DNA from: Sphingopyxis sp. 113P3
GTDB taxonomy: Bacteria > Pseudomonadota > Alphaproteobacteria > Sphingomonadales > Sphingomonadaceae
Reading direction: 5' to 3'
Length of the DNA: 64,000 nucleotides
Assembly: GCF_001278035.1 (NCBI RefSeq)
Contig: NZ_CP009452.1
Span: forward strand, 2,513,501-2,577,500
This document shows positions 7,870 through 16,618 of the stretch, piece after piece. Numbering within the stretch: the stretch's first letter is position 1; each line of letters opens with the position of its first letter. The position numbers and the translations under genes are program-made. Below the pieces are notes generated by a model. The model ran no database searches. It was not told the DNA's origin and saw only the letters and a program-made list of their open reading frames with translations.

Positions 7870-9669
7870 TCAGGCCGCGAAAAATTGCGCGGGCGCAAGC
7901 GCCATCATCGCTTCGCTGCCGGCCTCGATCTTCCGCCGCAACGCGCCCGCGTCGGGCATGAAGCGCTCGCCGAAATAGCGCGCGGTGACGAGCTTGGCGT
8001 CGAGGAAGCCCTTGTCGCCCCGGCCCTCGTCCAGCGCCTTCTGAGCGGCTTCGGCCATACGCAGCCACATCAGGCCCAGCGCGACGATACCCATGATGTG
8101 CATGTAATGGTGCGCCCCCGCACCGACATTGTTCGGATTGGTCATGCCGTTCGCCATGAACCACATCGTCGCGGCCTTGAGTTCGCCGTTCGCCTTTTCG
8201 AGGCGCGTCGCGAAATCGGCGAGCGGGCCGTCCTGGGCGGCGGCGCATTCGGCGTCGACGATCGTGAAAAAGGCCTGCACCGCGCGCCCGCCGTTCTGCG
8301 CGAGCTTGCGACCGACGAGGTCCATCGCCTGCACGCCGTTCGCGCCCTCGTAGATCATCGTGATGCGCGCATCGCGGACATATTGGCTCATGCCCTGTTC
8401 CTCGATGTAGCCGTGACCGCCGAACACCTGCTGCGCGTTGGTCGCGACTTCATAGCCCTTGTCGGTGCCATAGCCCTTGATGACCGGAGTTAGCAGGCTG
8501 ATGAGATCGTCGGCCTGCTGCCGCTCCTCCTCGCTCTCGGCAGCATGAGACAGGTCGACCTGGAGCGCACCCCAGAGGCAGAGCGCGCGCAGTCCCTCGA
8601 CCAGGGCCTTGCCGTCCATCAGCATGCGGCGCACATCGGGGTGGACGAACAGGGGATCGGCTTTCTCCTGGGGGTCCTTGGGCCCGGTCAGCGCGCGGCC
8701 CTGGCGACGGTCCTGCGCATATTGGACGGCGTTCTGGAACGCGACATCGGCCTGCCCCAGTCCCTGAATGCCGACGCCGAGGCGCGCGGCGTTCATCATG
8801 ATGAACATCGCCGCGAGGCCCTTATTCTCCTCGCCGACCATCCAGCCTTTCGCACCGTCATAATTCATCACGCAGGTTGCGTTGGCGTGAATGCCCATCT
8901 TGTGCTCGATCGAGCCGCACGAAAGGCTGTTGCGCTCGCCGAGCGAGCCGTCGTCGTTCACGAGGAACTTGGGCACGATAAACAGTGAAATGCCCTTGAC
9001 GCTGTCGGGCGCGTCGGGGGTCTTCGCGAGAACGAGGTGGATGATGTTGTCGGTGAGGTCGTGCTCGCCCGAAGAGATGAAGATCTTGGTGCCCGTCACT
9101 GCATAGCTGCCGTCGCCGTTCGGCACCGCCCGCGTGCGGATGAGGCCGAGGTCCGTACCGCAATGCGGCTCGGTCAGGTTCATCGTGCCGCCCCATTCGC
9201 CCGAAACCATCCTGGGGACGTAGAGCTGTTTCTGCTCTTCCGAGCCCTTGGCGAGAATGGCCGCGATCGCACCCTGCGTCAGCCCGGGATACATGGCGAA
9301 GGCCTGGTTCGCCGCCATGCGATATTCCTCGACCGGAAAGCCGACCACGTGCGGGAGTCCCTGCCCGCCGAACTCCTCGGGCTGGGTCAGCAGCGTCCAG
9401 CCGGCATCGCAATAAGCCTTATAAGCTTCCTTGAACCCCTTGGGCGTCGTCACCGAGCCGTCCTCGTGCCGCGTGCAGCCTTCCTGATCGCCCGAATAGT
9501 TGATCGGGAAGAGCACTTCCTCGCAGAATTTTCCCGCTTCGGTCAGCACCGCCTCGATCATGTCGGGCGTCGCGTTGGCGAAGCCCGGCAGGCTCGCATA
9601 GCGCTCAATGCCAAGCACATCGTTGATCAGAAAAAGCGTGTCCTGCACAGGAGCGCGATAGGCGGGCAT
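7870..9669 (-). CDS. Acyl-CoA dehydrogenase with C-terminal extension (DmdC-like)
   Basis: A 599-residue flavoenzyme oxidising an acyl-CoA to the 2-enoyl-CoA. The N-terminal block MPAYRAPVQDTLFLINDVLG, then FGGQGLPHVVG, the FAD/substrate region TMNLTEPHCGTDLGLIRTRA, FISSGEHDLTDNI and the late GGHGYIEEQGMSQYVRDARI and YEGANGVQAMDL blocks are those of the long acyl-CoA dehydrogenases related to 3-methylmercaptopropionyl-CoA dehydrogenase (DmdC); many such proteins act on ordinary fatty acyl-CoAs. AAGGA precedes the ATG. The gene is 58 bases downstream of a MerR regulator on the same strand, so it is probably autoregulated with it through the palindrome at 10180-10195. The physiological substrate is not known. 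Confidence 0.9.
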   Translation of the reverse strand: MPAYRAPVQDTLFLINDVLGIERYASLPGFANATPDMIEAVLTEAGKFCEEVLFPINYSGDQEGCTRHEDGSVTTPKGFKEAYKAYCDAGWTLLTQPEEFGGQGLPHVVGFPVEEYRMAANQAFAMYPGLTQGAIAAILAKGSEEQKQLYVPRMVSGEWGGTMNLTEPHCGTDLGLIRTRAVPNGDGSYAVTGTKIFISSGEHDLTDNIIHLVLAKTPDAPDSVKGISLFIVPKFLVNDDGSLGERNSLSCGSIEHKMGIHANATCVMNYDGAKGWMVGEENKGLAAMFIMMNAARLGVGIQGLGQADVAFQNAVQYAQDRRQGRALTGPKDPQEKADPLFVHPDVRRMLMDGKALVEGLRALCLWGALQVDLSHAAESEEERQQADDLISLLTPVIKGYGTDKGYEVATNAQQVFGGHGYIEEQGMSQYVRDARITMIYEGANGVQAMDLVGRKLAQNGGRAVQAFFTIVDAECAAAQDGPLADFATRLEKANGELKAATMWFMANGMTNPNNVGAGAHHYMHIMGIVALGLMWLRMAEAAQKALDEGRGDKGFLDAKLVTARYFGERFMPDAGALRRKIEAGSEAMMALAPAQFFAA

Positions 9670-9727
9670 GGGGTATCCTTCCTGGAATCGGGTTACAGGG
9701 CGCGATCGGGTCTTGCCTGGGAGGCGC

Positions 9728-10159
9728 TCAGTCGGCCTTCTGGCCGGCGTCGACCTTCTTCACCATTTCGATGAAGCGTGACAGTTCATCTACAGCACTG
9801 TCAATATCATCGCGCTGACGACGCAGGAGCGCAATCCGTTCCTGGCACTTTTCGATCGTCACCTGGCGTTGCAGCTTGCGGCCATCGCCGACGTCGTAAA
9901 GATCGATCATTTCGCGAATGTCCGCGAGGCTGAAACCGGTGCGCTTGGCGCGAAGAATCCAGGCGAGGCGGGCGCGATCGCGCTTGGAATAGATGCGCGA
10001 CAGCCCCTTGCGCGAAGGGCTGATCAGCCCTTCATCCTCGTAAAAACGAAGTGCGCGCGCCGTCACGCCGAATTCGGTCGACAAATCGGTGATGCTGAAC
10101 TGTTCACGTCCCAGATGGTCCGGCGTGTCGATATGGGCGTGGCCGTATTCGTCGGTCAT
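9728..10159 (-). CDS. MerR family regulator, LiuR type
   Basis: A 143-residue MerR protein. The N-terminal winged helix-turn-helix reads FSITDLSTEFGVTARALRFY then EDEGLISPSRKG and a second helix pair LAWILRAKRTGFSLADIREM, very close to LiuR/PsrA-like regulators of branched-chain amino acid and fatty acid catabolism. The C-terminal helix (about residues 90-135) is the usual dimerising coiled coil. No metal-binding cysteines are present, which fits an acyl-CoA-type effector. The ATG at 10159 is preferred; the longer frame begins with a TTG inside the operator. A perfect palindrome 20 bases upstream suggests autoregulation, and matching palindromes occur at 26882 and 28176. Confidence 0.88.
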   Translation of the reverse strand: MTDEYGHAHIDTPDHLGREQFSITDLSTEFGVTARALRFYEDEGLISPSRKGLSRIYSKRDRARLAWILRAKRTGFSLADIREMIDLYDVGDGRKLQRQVTIEKCQERIALLRRQRDDIDSAVDELSRFIEMVKKVDAGQKAD

Positions 10160-10179
10160 GGTGACAGAATTAGTTTCCG

Positions 10180-10195
10180 TTGACGTGAACGTCAA
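10180..10195. promoter_or_regulatory. MerR/LiuR-type operator upstream of merR
   Basis: TTGACGTGAACGTCAA is a perfect inverted repeat (arms TTGACGT/ACGTCAA, two-base spacer) ending 20 bases before the merR ATG. MerR proteins bind such palindromes in promoter spacers. Two similar sites precede acyl-CoA genes elsewhere in the window. Confidence 0.75.
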
Positions 10196-10225
10196 GTCTC
10201 GCAGAATCAGGAGATCTCCGCAGGC

Positions 10226-10768
10226 TCAATCGCTGCACGGCAGGCTCATATTGCCTTCTTGGTCGCGCATCTGCAAGCGTTTCGCATCGGCCGCCGACCA
10301 ACTGGCGCGCGGCAAACGAAGCCCCGCCAGTGATGTCCGACCCGGACAAAGGCTGTCACATTGCGACGGAAGCTTGCCTGGCAGCCGCAACTCATCCTCT
10401 TCTTCGTGCAGCACGATGCTGCAATCCTCGACGCTCGTGAAGGTGAAACGCCAGCCCTCCCCTTCGCGCGCCACCGACCCGGCCGCGCGGCAGGAAAGAC
10501 CCGCACCGAACGCCGCGCTGACGGCAAAGCGCCAGGACCCAGTGCCGGCCGGAACGACGCAAAGCGCGTCCCGGCCAAGCTCGTGCGAGCGCTCGAACAC
10601 CCCGGTCGGCTCGGCCGCATCGCGCCGGATTACGCCGCGCTCTCGCGCTGCGATTTCGAGCGGGTTGCCTGTGTCGATGGAGCGGTCCTGCTGCTCCGGC
10701 AGAGGCCGGTTGCAGCCGGCCAGCAGCAGCGCGCTCAAAAGGAGCGGCCAGCTAGCCCTGCGCATCAT
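10226..10768 (-). CDS. Hypothetical lipoprotein
   Basis: A 180-residue protein with a lipoprotein signal: [21 protein letters not shown], lipobox LLAG-C with the modified cysteine near residue 19. The mature part has several further cysteines ([22 protein letters not shown]) that could form disulfides in the periplasm. No family was recognised. The start overlaps the end of hisI by about 17 bases on the same strand, so it is probably cotranscribed, though a functional link to histidine synthesis is not implied. Two adjacent ATGs (10768 and 10765) are equally usable. Confidence 0.7.
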   Translation of the reverse strand: MMRRASWPLLLSALLLAGCNRPLPEQQDRSIDTGNPLEIAARERGVIRRDAAEPTGVFERSHELGRDALCVVPAGTGSWRFAVSAAFGAGLSCRAAGSVAREGEGWRFTFTSVEDCSIVLHEEEDELRLPGKLPSQCDSLCPGRTSLAGLRLPRASWSAADAKRLQMRDQEGNMSLPCSD

Positions 10769-11132
10769 CGTCGAGGAACGTCAGGGTCCCGTCGTCCTCC
10801 ACCCGGCGATAAAAGCAGGAACGGCGCCCGGTGTGGCAAGCGGGGCCCGCGGGTCGCACGACCAGAAACAGCGCGTCCTGATCGCAATCGACACGCATCT
10901 CCACCATCGACAATCCGTTGCCGGAGGTCTCGCCCTTGCGCCACAGCGCGCCGCGCGAGCGCGACCAGAAATGCGCCTGCCCGGTTTCCCGCGTCAGCCG
11001 GATTGCTTCTGCATTCATATGCGCGACCATCAACAGTGCGTGGGTGTCCGCCTCGACGACGATCGCGGTTACCAGCCCCGCGGCATCGAAGCGGGGCAGG
11101 AAGCGGTCGGTGGTGTCGCGCGGGTCGGCCAT
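10752..11132 (-). CDS. hisI: Phosphoribosyl-AMP cyclohydrolase
   Basis: This enzyme opens the purine ring of phosphoribosyl-AMP in the third step of histidine synthesis. The 126-residue, single-domain protein carries MVAHMN, the block [18 protein letters not shown], the metal-binding [11 protein letters not shown] and [15 protein letters not shown] with the zinc-ligand cysteines. It is the short monofunctional form, without a fused HisE pyrophosphatase domain. It is divergent from purF, with a shared promoter region of about 130 bases (11133-11264). Other his genes are not in the window. Confidence 0.95.
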   Translation of the reverse strand: MADPRDTTDRFLPRFDAAGLVTAIVVEADTHALLMVAHMNAEAIRLTRETGQAHFWSRSRGALWRKGETSGNGLSMVEMRVDCDQDALFLVVRPAGPACHTGRRSCFYRRVEDDGTLTFLDDDAQG

Positions 11133-11264
11133 GCAGGCGCTTTAGGACAGCCACAAGGTGGCTGAAAAGGCCCCTTGGCGAAAAGAGTCCAAACAAGGGG
11201 GCGACATTTGCCTTCGGCCCTCCTATATGCGCGCCAGTTGCCGCCCCCAACGCCCCGGATCATC

Positions 11265-12722
11265 ATGCTGACGACCCATCCTTTCGACGACGACAAACTC
11301 CGCGAGGAGTGCGGCGTCTTTGGCATTCATGGCGCCGATAGCGCCGCCGCCGTGGTTGCCCTTGGCCTCCATGCACTGCAGCATCGCGGACAGGAAGCGG
11401 CTGGCATCACCGCCTTTGACGGCAGGGAGTTTCACTCGCATCGGGCAATGGGTCATGTCGCGGGCAATTTCGACCGTGACGACATCATGCGTCAGCTCGG
11501 CGGTGCATCCGCGATCGGCCATGTCCGCTATTCAACCACCGGCGAGACCGCGCTGCGCAATGTCCAGCCGCTGTTCGCCGACCTTGCAACCGGTGGTTTC
11601 GCCGTCGCGCACAACGGCAATATCTCGAATGCGACGGCGCTGCGGAAAATTCTCGTTCGCCGCGGTTCGATCTTCCAATCGACCAGCGATACCGAGGTCA
11701 TCATCCACCTTGTCGCAACCTCGAGCTATCGCACCTTGCTCGACCGCTTCATTGACGCACTGAAGCAGGTCGAGGGCGCCTATTCGCTGATCGTCCTGAC
11801 CGCAGAGGGCATGATCGGCTGCCGTGATCCGCTGGGCATCCGTCCGCTTGTCATCGGCAAGCTCAACGACGCCTTCATCCTCGCCTCAGAAACGGTGGCG
11901 CTTGATGTCGTCGGCGCAGAGTTCGTCCGCTCGGTCGAACCCGGCGAACTCGTCATCATCCGCGACGGCGAACTGACCTCGCACCATCCGTTCGCGGATC
12001 GGCCCGCGCGCCCGTGCATCTTCGAATATGTCTATTTCTCGCGCCCGGATTCGATCGTCGACGGCACGAGCGTCTATTCGGTACGCAAGGCGATCGGCGC
12101 GGAACTCGCGCGCGAGAACCCCGTCGAGGCCGATCTGGTCATTCCCGTCCCCGACTCGGGCACGCCGGCGGCGATCGGTTATGCGCAGGAATCGGGCATT
12201 CCCTTTGAACTTGGCATCATTCGCTCGCATTATGTCGGGCGTACCTTCATCCAGCCGGGCGACAAGGTCCGGCACCTCGGCGTCAAGTTGAAGCACAATG
12301 CCAACAAGGCGCTGATCACGGGCAAGCGGATCGTGCTGATCGACGATTCGATCGTGCGCGGGACGACCAGCCTGAAAATCGTGCAGATGATGCGCGATGC
12401 GGGCGCGGCCGAGGTGCACATGCGCATCGCGAGCCCGCCGACCCAACATAGCTGCTTCTATGGCGTCGACACGCCCGAACGCGCCAAGCTGCTCGCGGCG
12501 CAGATGACGATCGGCCAGATGGCGAATTTCATAAACGCCGACAGCCTCGCCTTCCTGACCATTGACGGTCTCTATCGCGCGCTTGGCGAAGTGAAGCGCA
12601 ATGACGATATCCCGCAATATTGCGACGCCTGCTTTACCGGCGACTATCCGACCACGCTGACAGATTTCGATGAGCACGCGCTGGAGGATCAATTTTCGTT
12701 GCTTGCTGAACGAGTTGTCTGA
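11265..12722 (+). CDS. purF: Amidophosphoribosyltransferase
   Basis: PurF transfers glutamine-derived ammonia to PRPP in the first committed step of purine synthesis. The 485-residue product begins MLTTHPFDDDKLREE followed by CGVFGIHG; Cys16 becomes the N-terminal nucleophile after removal of the 15-residue propeptide. Further marks are ALQHRGQEAAGI, GHVRYSTTG, AHNGNISN and the PRPP-binding loop VLIDDSIVRGTTS. I chose the ATG at 11265 because it yields the expected short propeptide; upstream sequence in the longer frame is not PurF-like. The SDR gene starts five bases after the stop. Its promoter lies in the region shared with hisI. Confidence 0.97.
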   Translation: MLTTHPFDDDKLREECGVFGIHGADSAAAVVALGLHALQHRGQEAAGITAFDGREFHSHRAMGHVAGNFDRDDIMRQLGGASAIGHVRYSTTGETALRNVQPLFADLATGGFAVAHNGNISNATALRKILVRRGSIFQSTSDTEVIIHLVATSSYRTLLDRFIDALKQVEGAYSLIVLTAEGMIGCRDPLGIRPLVIGKLNDAFILASETVALDVVGAEFVRSVEPGELVIIRDGELTSHHPFADRPARPCIFEYVYFSRPDSIVDGTSVYSVRKAIGAELARENPVEADLVIPVPDSGTPAAIGYAQESGIPFELGIIRSHYVGRTFIQPGDKVRHLGVKLKHNANKALITGKRIVLIDDSIVRGTTSLKIVQMMRDAGAAEVHMRIASPPTQHSCFYGVDTPERAKLLAAQMTIGQMANFINADSLAFLTIDGLYRALGEVKRNDDIPQYCDACFTGDYPTTLTDFDEHALEDQFSLLAERVV

Positions 12723-12726
12723 AATA

Positions 12727-13461
12727 ATGAGCAGAACGTCACAAGAGCTTGCTGGCCAGGTTGCGCTCGTTACCGGCGCGAGCCGCGGTATAGGGGAAGC
12801 GATTGCCTTTTCGCTCGGGACCCGCGGTGCCCACGTCGTCATTACCGCGCGCACTGCGGGAGGACTCGAAGAGCTTGAGGACCGCATTCACAACGCCGGC
12901 GGTAGCGCGACCATTGCGCCGCTCGACTTGACCGACGGCGATAGCATCGCCCGCCTCGCGAGTGCGATGGCCGAACGCTGGCAACAGCTCGACATGCTCG
13001 TCCTCAACGCCGCAATGCTCGGCACGCTGACCCCCGTGGGCGCGATTGATGGCAAGGAATTCAACAAGCTGCTGACCTTGAATCTGGTCGCGCAGCAGGC
13101 CTTGATCGCCAACTTCGACCCGCTGCTCCGTCGCGCGGCAAGCGGCCGCCTGCTCGCGCTGTCGACCGGCGTTGCGCGCGAGCCCCGCGCCTATTGGGGC
13201 GCCTATGCAGCGTCGAAAGCGGCGCTTGAGGTGCTGGTGACCAGCTACGGCGCCGAAATGCGCAATATCTCCAACGTTCGCACCGCAATCCTCAATCCCG
13301 GCGGCACCCGCACCCAGATGCGCGCGCGCGCCTATCCGGGCGAGGATCCACAGAGCATCAAGGAACCCGCCGCAGTCGGCGAGTTCGTTGCGAAACTAAT
13401 GATCGACGGCTTCGACAGCACCGATTATCACGCGCTGCCCAAGGTGATGGCCGACGCTTAA
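12727..13461 (+). CDS. Short-chain dehydrogenase/reductase
   Basis: A 244-residue classical SDR with the Rossmann glycine motif TGASRGIG (residues 16-23), NAA in the LVLNAAMLG strand, Ser146, Tyr160 and Lys164 (YAASK) as the catalytic set. The following NPGGTRTQMRARAYPGED loop matches NAD(P)-dependent SDRs related to YciK. The substrate is unknown. The ATG at 12727 is four bases after the purF stop and has no obvious Shine-Dalgarno of its own, so translation is probably coupled to purF. This purF-SDR order suggests a shared mRNA, not a shared pathway. Confidence 0.88.
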   Translation: MSRTSQELAGQVALVTGASRGIGEAIAFSLGTRGAHVVITARTAGGLEELEDRIHNAGGSATIAPLDLTDGDSIARLASAMAERWQQLDMLVLNAAMLGTLTPVGAIDGKEFNKLLTLNLVAQQALIANFDPLLRRAASGRLLALSTGVAREPRAYWGAYAASKAALEVLVTSYGAEMRNISNVRTAILNPGGTRTQMRARAYPGEDPQSIKEPAAVGEFVAKLMIDGFDSTDYHALPKVMADA

Positions 13462-13523
13462 CGCGATCTTTGCTTTCCCCTGTATAGGAAGCCGCTGGTT
13501 CGCATTTTGCAAAAGGCATCGCC

Positions 13524-13910
13524 ATGGCCAGCACATTTCTCCGTTCGATCATCGCAACCGCCGTCGGGATTCTCGTCGCTTTCGCTCTCATCCTGCTCGC
13601 GCAATATGCGGGCGGCGAGGTGTCGCCCGAGGCCTATGACCCGGCAACCGGCGAGATATTGATCCCCGCGGGCGCCACCGTCGCGCTGGTCATCGGCTGG
13701 TTTGCGGGCGCCTTCGCCGGCGGATGGGTCGCGATGCGCGTCTCGGGCCGCGCCGGACCGGGCTGGATCGTCGCGGGCGCGGTGATCGGCGCCGGCATCT
13801 ACCGCGCGGTCACCCTGGCCGATGCCGGTTGGATGATGGCGCTCGGGGTTCTTGTCCCGCTCGCGGCCGCCTGGGCGGCGCAGCGCACGACGAGCCTCGC
13901 TGCGAGTTAA
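13524..13910 (+). CDS. Small four-helix membrane protein
   Basis: A 128-residue hydrophobic protein with about four membrane segments: residues 8-28 (IIATAVGILVAFALILLAQ), 49-70 (ATVALVIGWFAGAFAGGWVAM), 80-97 and 102-120. A short acidic loop (GEVSPEAYDPATGEI) separates helices 1 and 2. No characterised family was recognised. The ATG follows AAAAGG with suitable spacing. The gene is followed at once by an inverted repeat and is convergent with the serine hydrolase gene. Confidence 0.7.
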   Translation: MASTFLRSIIATAVGILVAFALILLAQYAGGEVSPEAYDPATGEILIPAGATVALVIGWFAGAFAGGWVAMRVSGRAGPGWIVAGAVIGAGIYRAVTLADAGWMMALGVLVPLAAAWAAQRTTSLAAS

Positions 13911-13916
13911 GGGCCC

Positions 13917-13942
13917 GTCACCCCAGCGCGTGCCGGGATGAC
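13917..13942. terminator. Stem-loop between convergent genes
   Basis: GTCACCCC (13917-13924) can pair with GGGATGAC (13935-13942), allowing one G-U pair, across a ten-base loop. It resembles the widespread GTCATCCC...GGGATGAC repeat. It lies between convergent genes ending at 13910 and 13957 and could stop or stabilise either transcript; there is no strong T-tract. Confidence 0.4.
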
Positions 13943-13956
13943 GAGATAAGGCAATC

Positions 13957-15129
13957 TCAGTCGGCTTCGCGGTCCACCGCAGCCTGCACCGCCCTGTAAA
14001 AAGCCTCGCGCGCCGCGCCGACGCCCTCGGGGTCGGTGGCTGCGGGCCAGTTGCCGTTCGAGGCGATCACCAGCTTTCGCTTCGGGTCGATGAAAATGCC
14101 CTGGCCAAAGATGCCCTGCGCGGCAAAGCTGCCATCGTCGTTGGTCCACCATTGATAGCCATAGCCGCGGCCCGGAATGTCGATGTCCGCCTGCTTGGTG
14201 GTTGCCGCGGCGAGCCAGTCGTCCGGCAACACTTTCTGACCATCCGCAACGCCGCCACCGAGGATGAACTGACCGAACCGCGCATAGTCGCGCAGGCTGG
14301 CCGACATGCAGCAGCCGCTGATCTCGTGGCCCGTCGGCCCGAGCATCCACACCGCGTCCTGCTCCATGCCAAAGGGCTTCCAGACCTTTTCCGACAGATA
14401 GTCGGACAGCGTCTTGCCCGTCGCGCTCGACACCAGAACGCCGATCAGATTGGTTTCGCCGGTCTTGTAGACCCACTTTGAACCTGCGGGCGCTTCGCGC
14501 GGTAAGGTCTTCATATAGCTGACGGTTATATCCTCGCCTGCAACCGGCTTCTGGAGGTTGAACTGCGCGACATCGGACTTGGGATCGGTATAATCCTCGT
14601 TCCATTTGACGCCGGAGGTCATGGTGAGCAGCTGGCGCACGCTGACATCGTCATAGGCCGATCCCTTGAGACCGGGAATATAGGCCGTCACCTTGTCGTC
14701 GAGGCTCTTGATATAGCCATCCTTCACCGCCGCACCGACAAGGGTCGAGGTGAAGCTCTTTGCGACCGAAAAGCTGGTCCAGCGGCCCGTGGCGCCATAG
14801 CCGAGCGCATATTTCTCGAGCCGGACCTTCCCGTCCTGAACGATGATCAGTCCAGCATTGCGCTGCTTCGCCATATAAGCGTCGACATCGACGCCGACGT
14901 CGAGCGCAGGGCCATCGGGCAGCGGATAGGCGGTCCCGCCCGCCTTGATCGTGTGGACGACGACCTTGGGAACGGTTTCCATGGTACGAAAGGCGGCGTC
15001 GCGTTGATCCTGGCTCCAGAACAGCACATTCAGATCCTCTGGCAGATTATCGGTGACCTGGGTTGCAGCGGGCGTTCCATAGCCCACCGCAGCGGCGCAG
15101 AGCAGCGCCGCCGCTAGATATCGTCGCAT
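13957..15129 (-). CDS. Secreted serine hydrolase, beta-lactamase/esterase family
   Basis: A 390-residue protein with signal peptide (MRRYLAAALLCAAAVGYGTPAATQ). The mature domain has the serine beta-lactamase/penicillin-binding fold: SVAK as the SxxK active-site motif (within FSVAKSFTS), a tyrosine in WVYKTGETN as the YxN-like element, and QGIFGQGIF near the C-terminus in place of the KTG triad. This pattern fits the class C-related esterase family that includes 6-aminohexanoate-dimer hydrolase (NylB) more than true AmpC. The ATG at 15129 follows GAGGAAGG; the residue before it would be a TTG start. Substrate unknown; antibiotic resistance should not be assumed. Confidence 0.82.
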   Translation of the reverse strand: MRRYLAAALLCAAAVGYGTPAATQVTDNLPEDLNVLFWSQDQRDAAFRTMETVPKVVVHTIKAGGTAYPLPDGPALDVGVDVDAYMAKQRNAGLIIVQDGKVRLEKYALGYGATGRWTSFSVAKSFTSTLVGAAVKDGYIKSLDDKVTAYIPGLKGSAYDDVSVRQLLTMTSGVKWNEDYTDPKSDVAQFNLQKPVAGEDITVSYMKTLPREAPAGSKWVYKTGETNLIGVLVSSATGKTLSDYLSEKVWKPFGMEQDAVWMLGPTGHEISGCCMSASLRDYARFGQFILGGGVADGQKVLPDDWLAAATTKQADIDIPGRGYGYQWWTNDDGSFAAQGIFGQGIFIDPKRKLVIASNGNWPAATDPEGVGAAREAFYRAVQAAVDREAD

Positions 15130-15150
15130 CAACCTTCCTCTCCCCTGTTT

Positions 15151-16431
15151 TCAGACATTCTTTTCGAGTGTTACCTGGGCGACGTCGATACCGCCGCCGC
15201 GGAAGCCGCCTTCGCAATATTGGAGGTAATAGCGCCACAGTCGCACAAAGCGCTCGTCGAACCCGGCGGGAAGCTGCCCCGACGCGACGACGGCGTCGAA
15301 GCGCTCGCGCCACCGACGCAGCGTTTCGGCATAATCCTCGCCAAAGCGCCGCACATCACGCCAGGCCAGTCCTCGCGCCTCCGCCAGCGCGCGGAAGCGG
15401 CTTTCGGAGATCAGGCAGCCGCCGGGGAAGATATAAGCCTGGATGAAGTCGCTGCCCGCCGCATAGGCCTCGAACAACGTGTCCTTGATCATGATGTACT
15501 GGATCGCTGCCTTGCCGCCGGGGCGCAGCAAGCGGGCGATCGCGTCGAGATAGGCGGGCCAATAGGCGTGCCCGACCGCCTCGACCATCTCGACGCTCGC
15601 TATCGCGTCGAACGGTCCCTGCACGTCCCGATAGTCGCAAAGCTCGACCTTCGATCGGCCGACAAGATCGACCGCCGCAATACGCGTCGCAGCGACCTCT
15701 GCCTGCGCAGGCGACAAGGTGATGCCCGTGTAAAGAACGTCGTGCCGCTCGACGGCGCGCTCGGCAAGGGCGCCCCAGCCGCAGCCGATCTCGAGCAACC
15801 GGCTGCCCGAGCGAAGGTCGAGCCGGTCAAGGATCGCGTCGACCTTGGCATTCTGCGCCTCATCGAGCGTCATTTCGGGGCTTGCGAACAGCGCGCTCGA
15901 ATAATTCATTTTGGAATCGAGCCACAAGCGATAGAAATCATTGCCTAAATCATAATGAGCATGGATGTTTCGCTTTGCCCCGCGGCGGCTGTTGCGGTTG
16001 AAGGCGTGGACCAAGCCATTCACCCAGCGCCACGGTCCGTGCGCGCGGCCGACGCTGCCGAGCGCTTCGCCGTTGCGCATGAACAGGTCGAACAGCGGCA
16101 CGGGGTCGGGCGACGACCATTCGTCGTGCTCCCAGGCGCGATACCACCCAACGGACCCCGTTAGCGCGAGTCGCGCCAGCGCGGCCCAGCTATGCAGATG
16201 GACGACGGCGGTGGGCCCTTCATCCCGCGCGCCCAGAATCCGCACGCTGCCGTCGGGCAGATGGCCCTCCAGCGTGCCATAATCGAGGCCGCGGTCGATG
16301 CGGTCGAGCATGCGGTGGAACACGCCCGACGGCGCGTGCGCCATCAGCCACGCCAGCCCGCCGCCCGAGCGAAACACCCGGTCGGCACGCAGCAATTCCT
16401 TGCCGCGGCGGGGACTGACATGCGTGTTCAT
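15151..16431 (-). CDS. Cyclopropane-fatty-acyl-phospholipid synthase family methyltransferase
   Basis: A 426-residue SAM-dependent enzyme that methylates double bonds of membrane phospholipid acyl chains. The N-terminal lipid-binding half (about 1-150) is followed by YDLGNDFYRLWLDSKMNYSS, the SAM motif LEIGCGWGALAERA, GITLSPAQAEVA and the bicarbonate-site region ASVEMVEAVG, all typical of CfaB-like proteins. I chose the ATG at 16431 (MNTHVSPRRGK); an ATG-less extension upstream is less convincing. It is 21 bases from the serine hydrolase start on the same strand and may share its mRNA. Confidence 0.88.
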   Translation of the reverse strand: MNTHVSPRRGKELLRADRVFRSGGGLAWLMAHAPSGVFHRMLDRIDRGLDYGTLEGHLPDGSVRILGARDEGPTAVVHLHSWAALARLALTGSVGWYRAWEHDEWSSPDPVPLFDLFMRNGEALGSVGRAHGPWRWVNGLVHAFNRNSRRGAKRNIHAHYDLGNDFYRLWLDSKMNYSSALFASPEMTLDEAQNAKVDAILDRLDLRSGSRLLEIGCGWGALAERAVERHDVLYTGITLSPAQAEVAATRIAAVDLVGRSKVELCDYRDVQGPFDAIASVEMVEAVGHAYWPAYLDAIARLLRPGGKAAIQYIMIKDTLFEAYAAGSDFIQAYIFPGGCLISESRFRALAEARGLAWRDVRRFGEDYAETLRRWRERFDAVVASGQLPAGFDERFVRLWRYYLQYCEGGFRGGGIDVAQVTLEKNV

Positions 16432-16618
16432 TGCATCTTTGTGCCGCAAATGCAGCGGCCTGACAATCGCCTGTGGCATGACGTCATGCCGCCGGTTGGC
16501 GTATTCGGCGCAGGAAATGCCCCGTCGCGTCGCAAGTCACGCGGTACGATAGACGTCGGCGTCCATGTCGACTTGTGCGCGGCGTGCGCTTACCAGCCCG
16601 GGCAGGAGCCCCTGGCGA

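Noticed and set aside
13957..15129. AmpC-type beta-lactamase.
   Set aside because: The SxxK motif is present but the KTG triad is replaced and the overall pattern fits esterase/NylB relatives; resistance is not supported.
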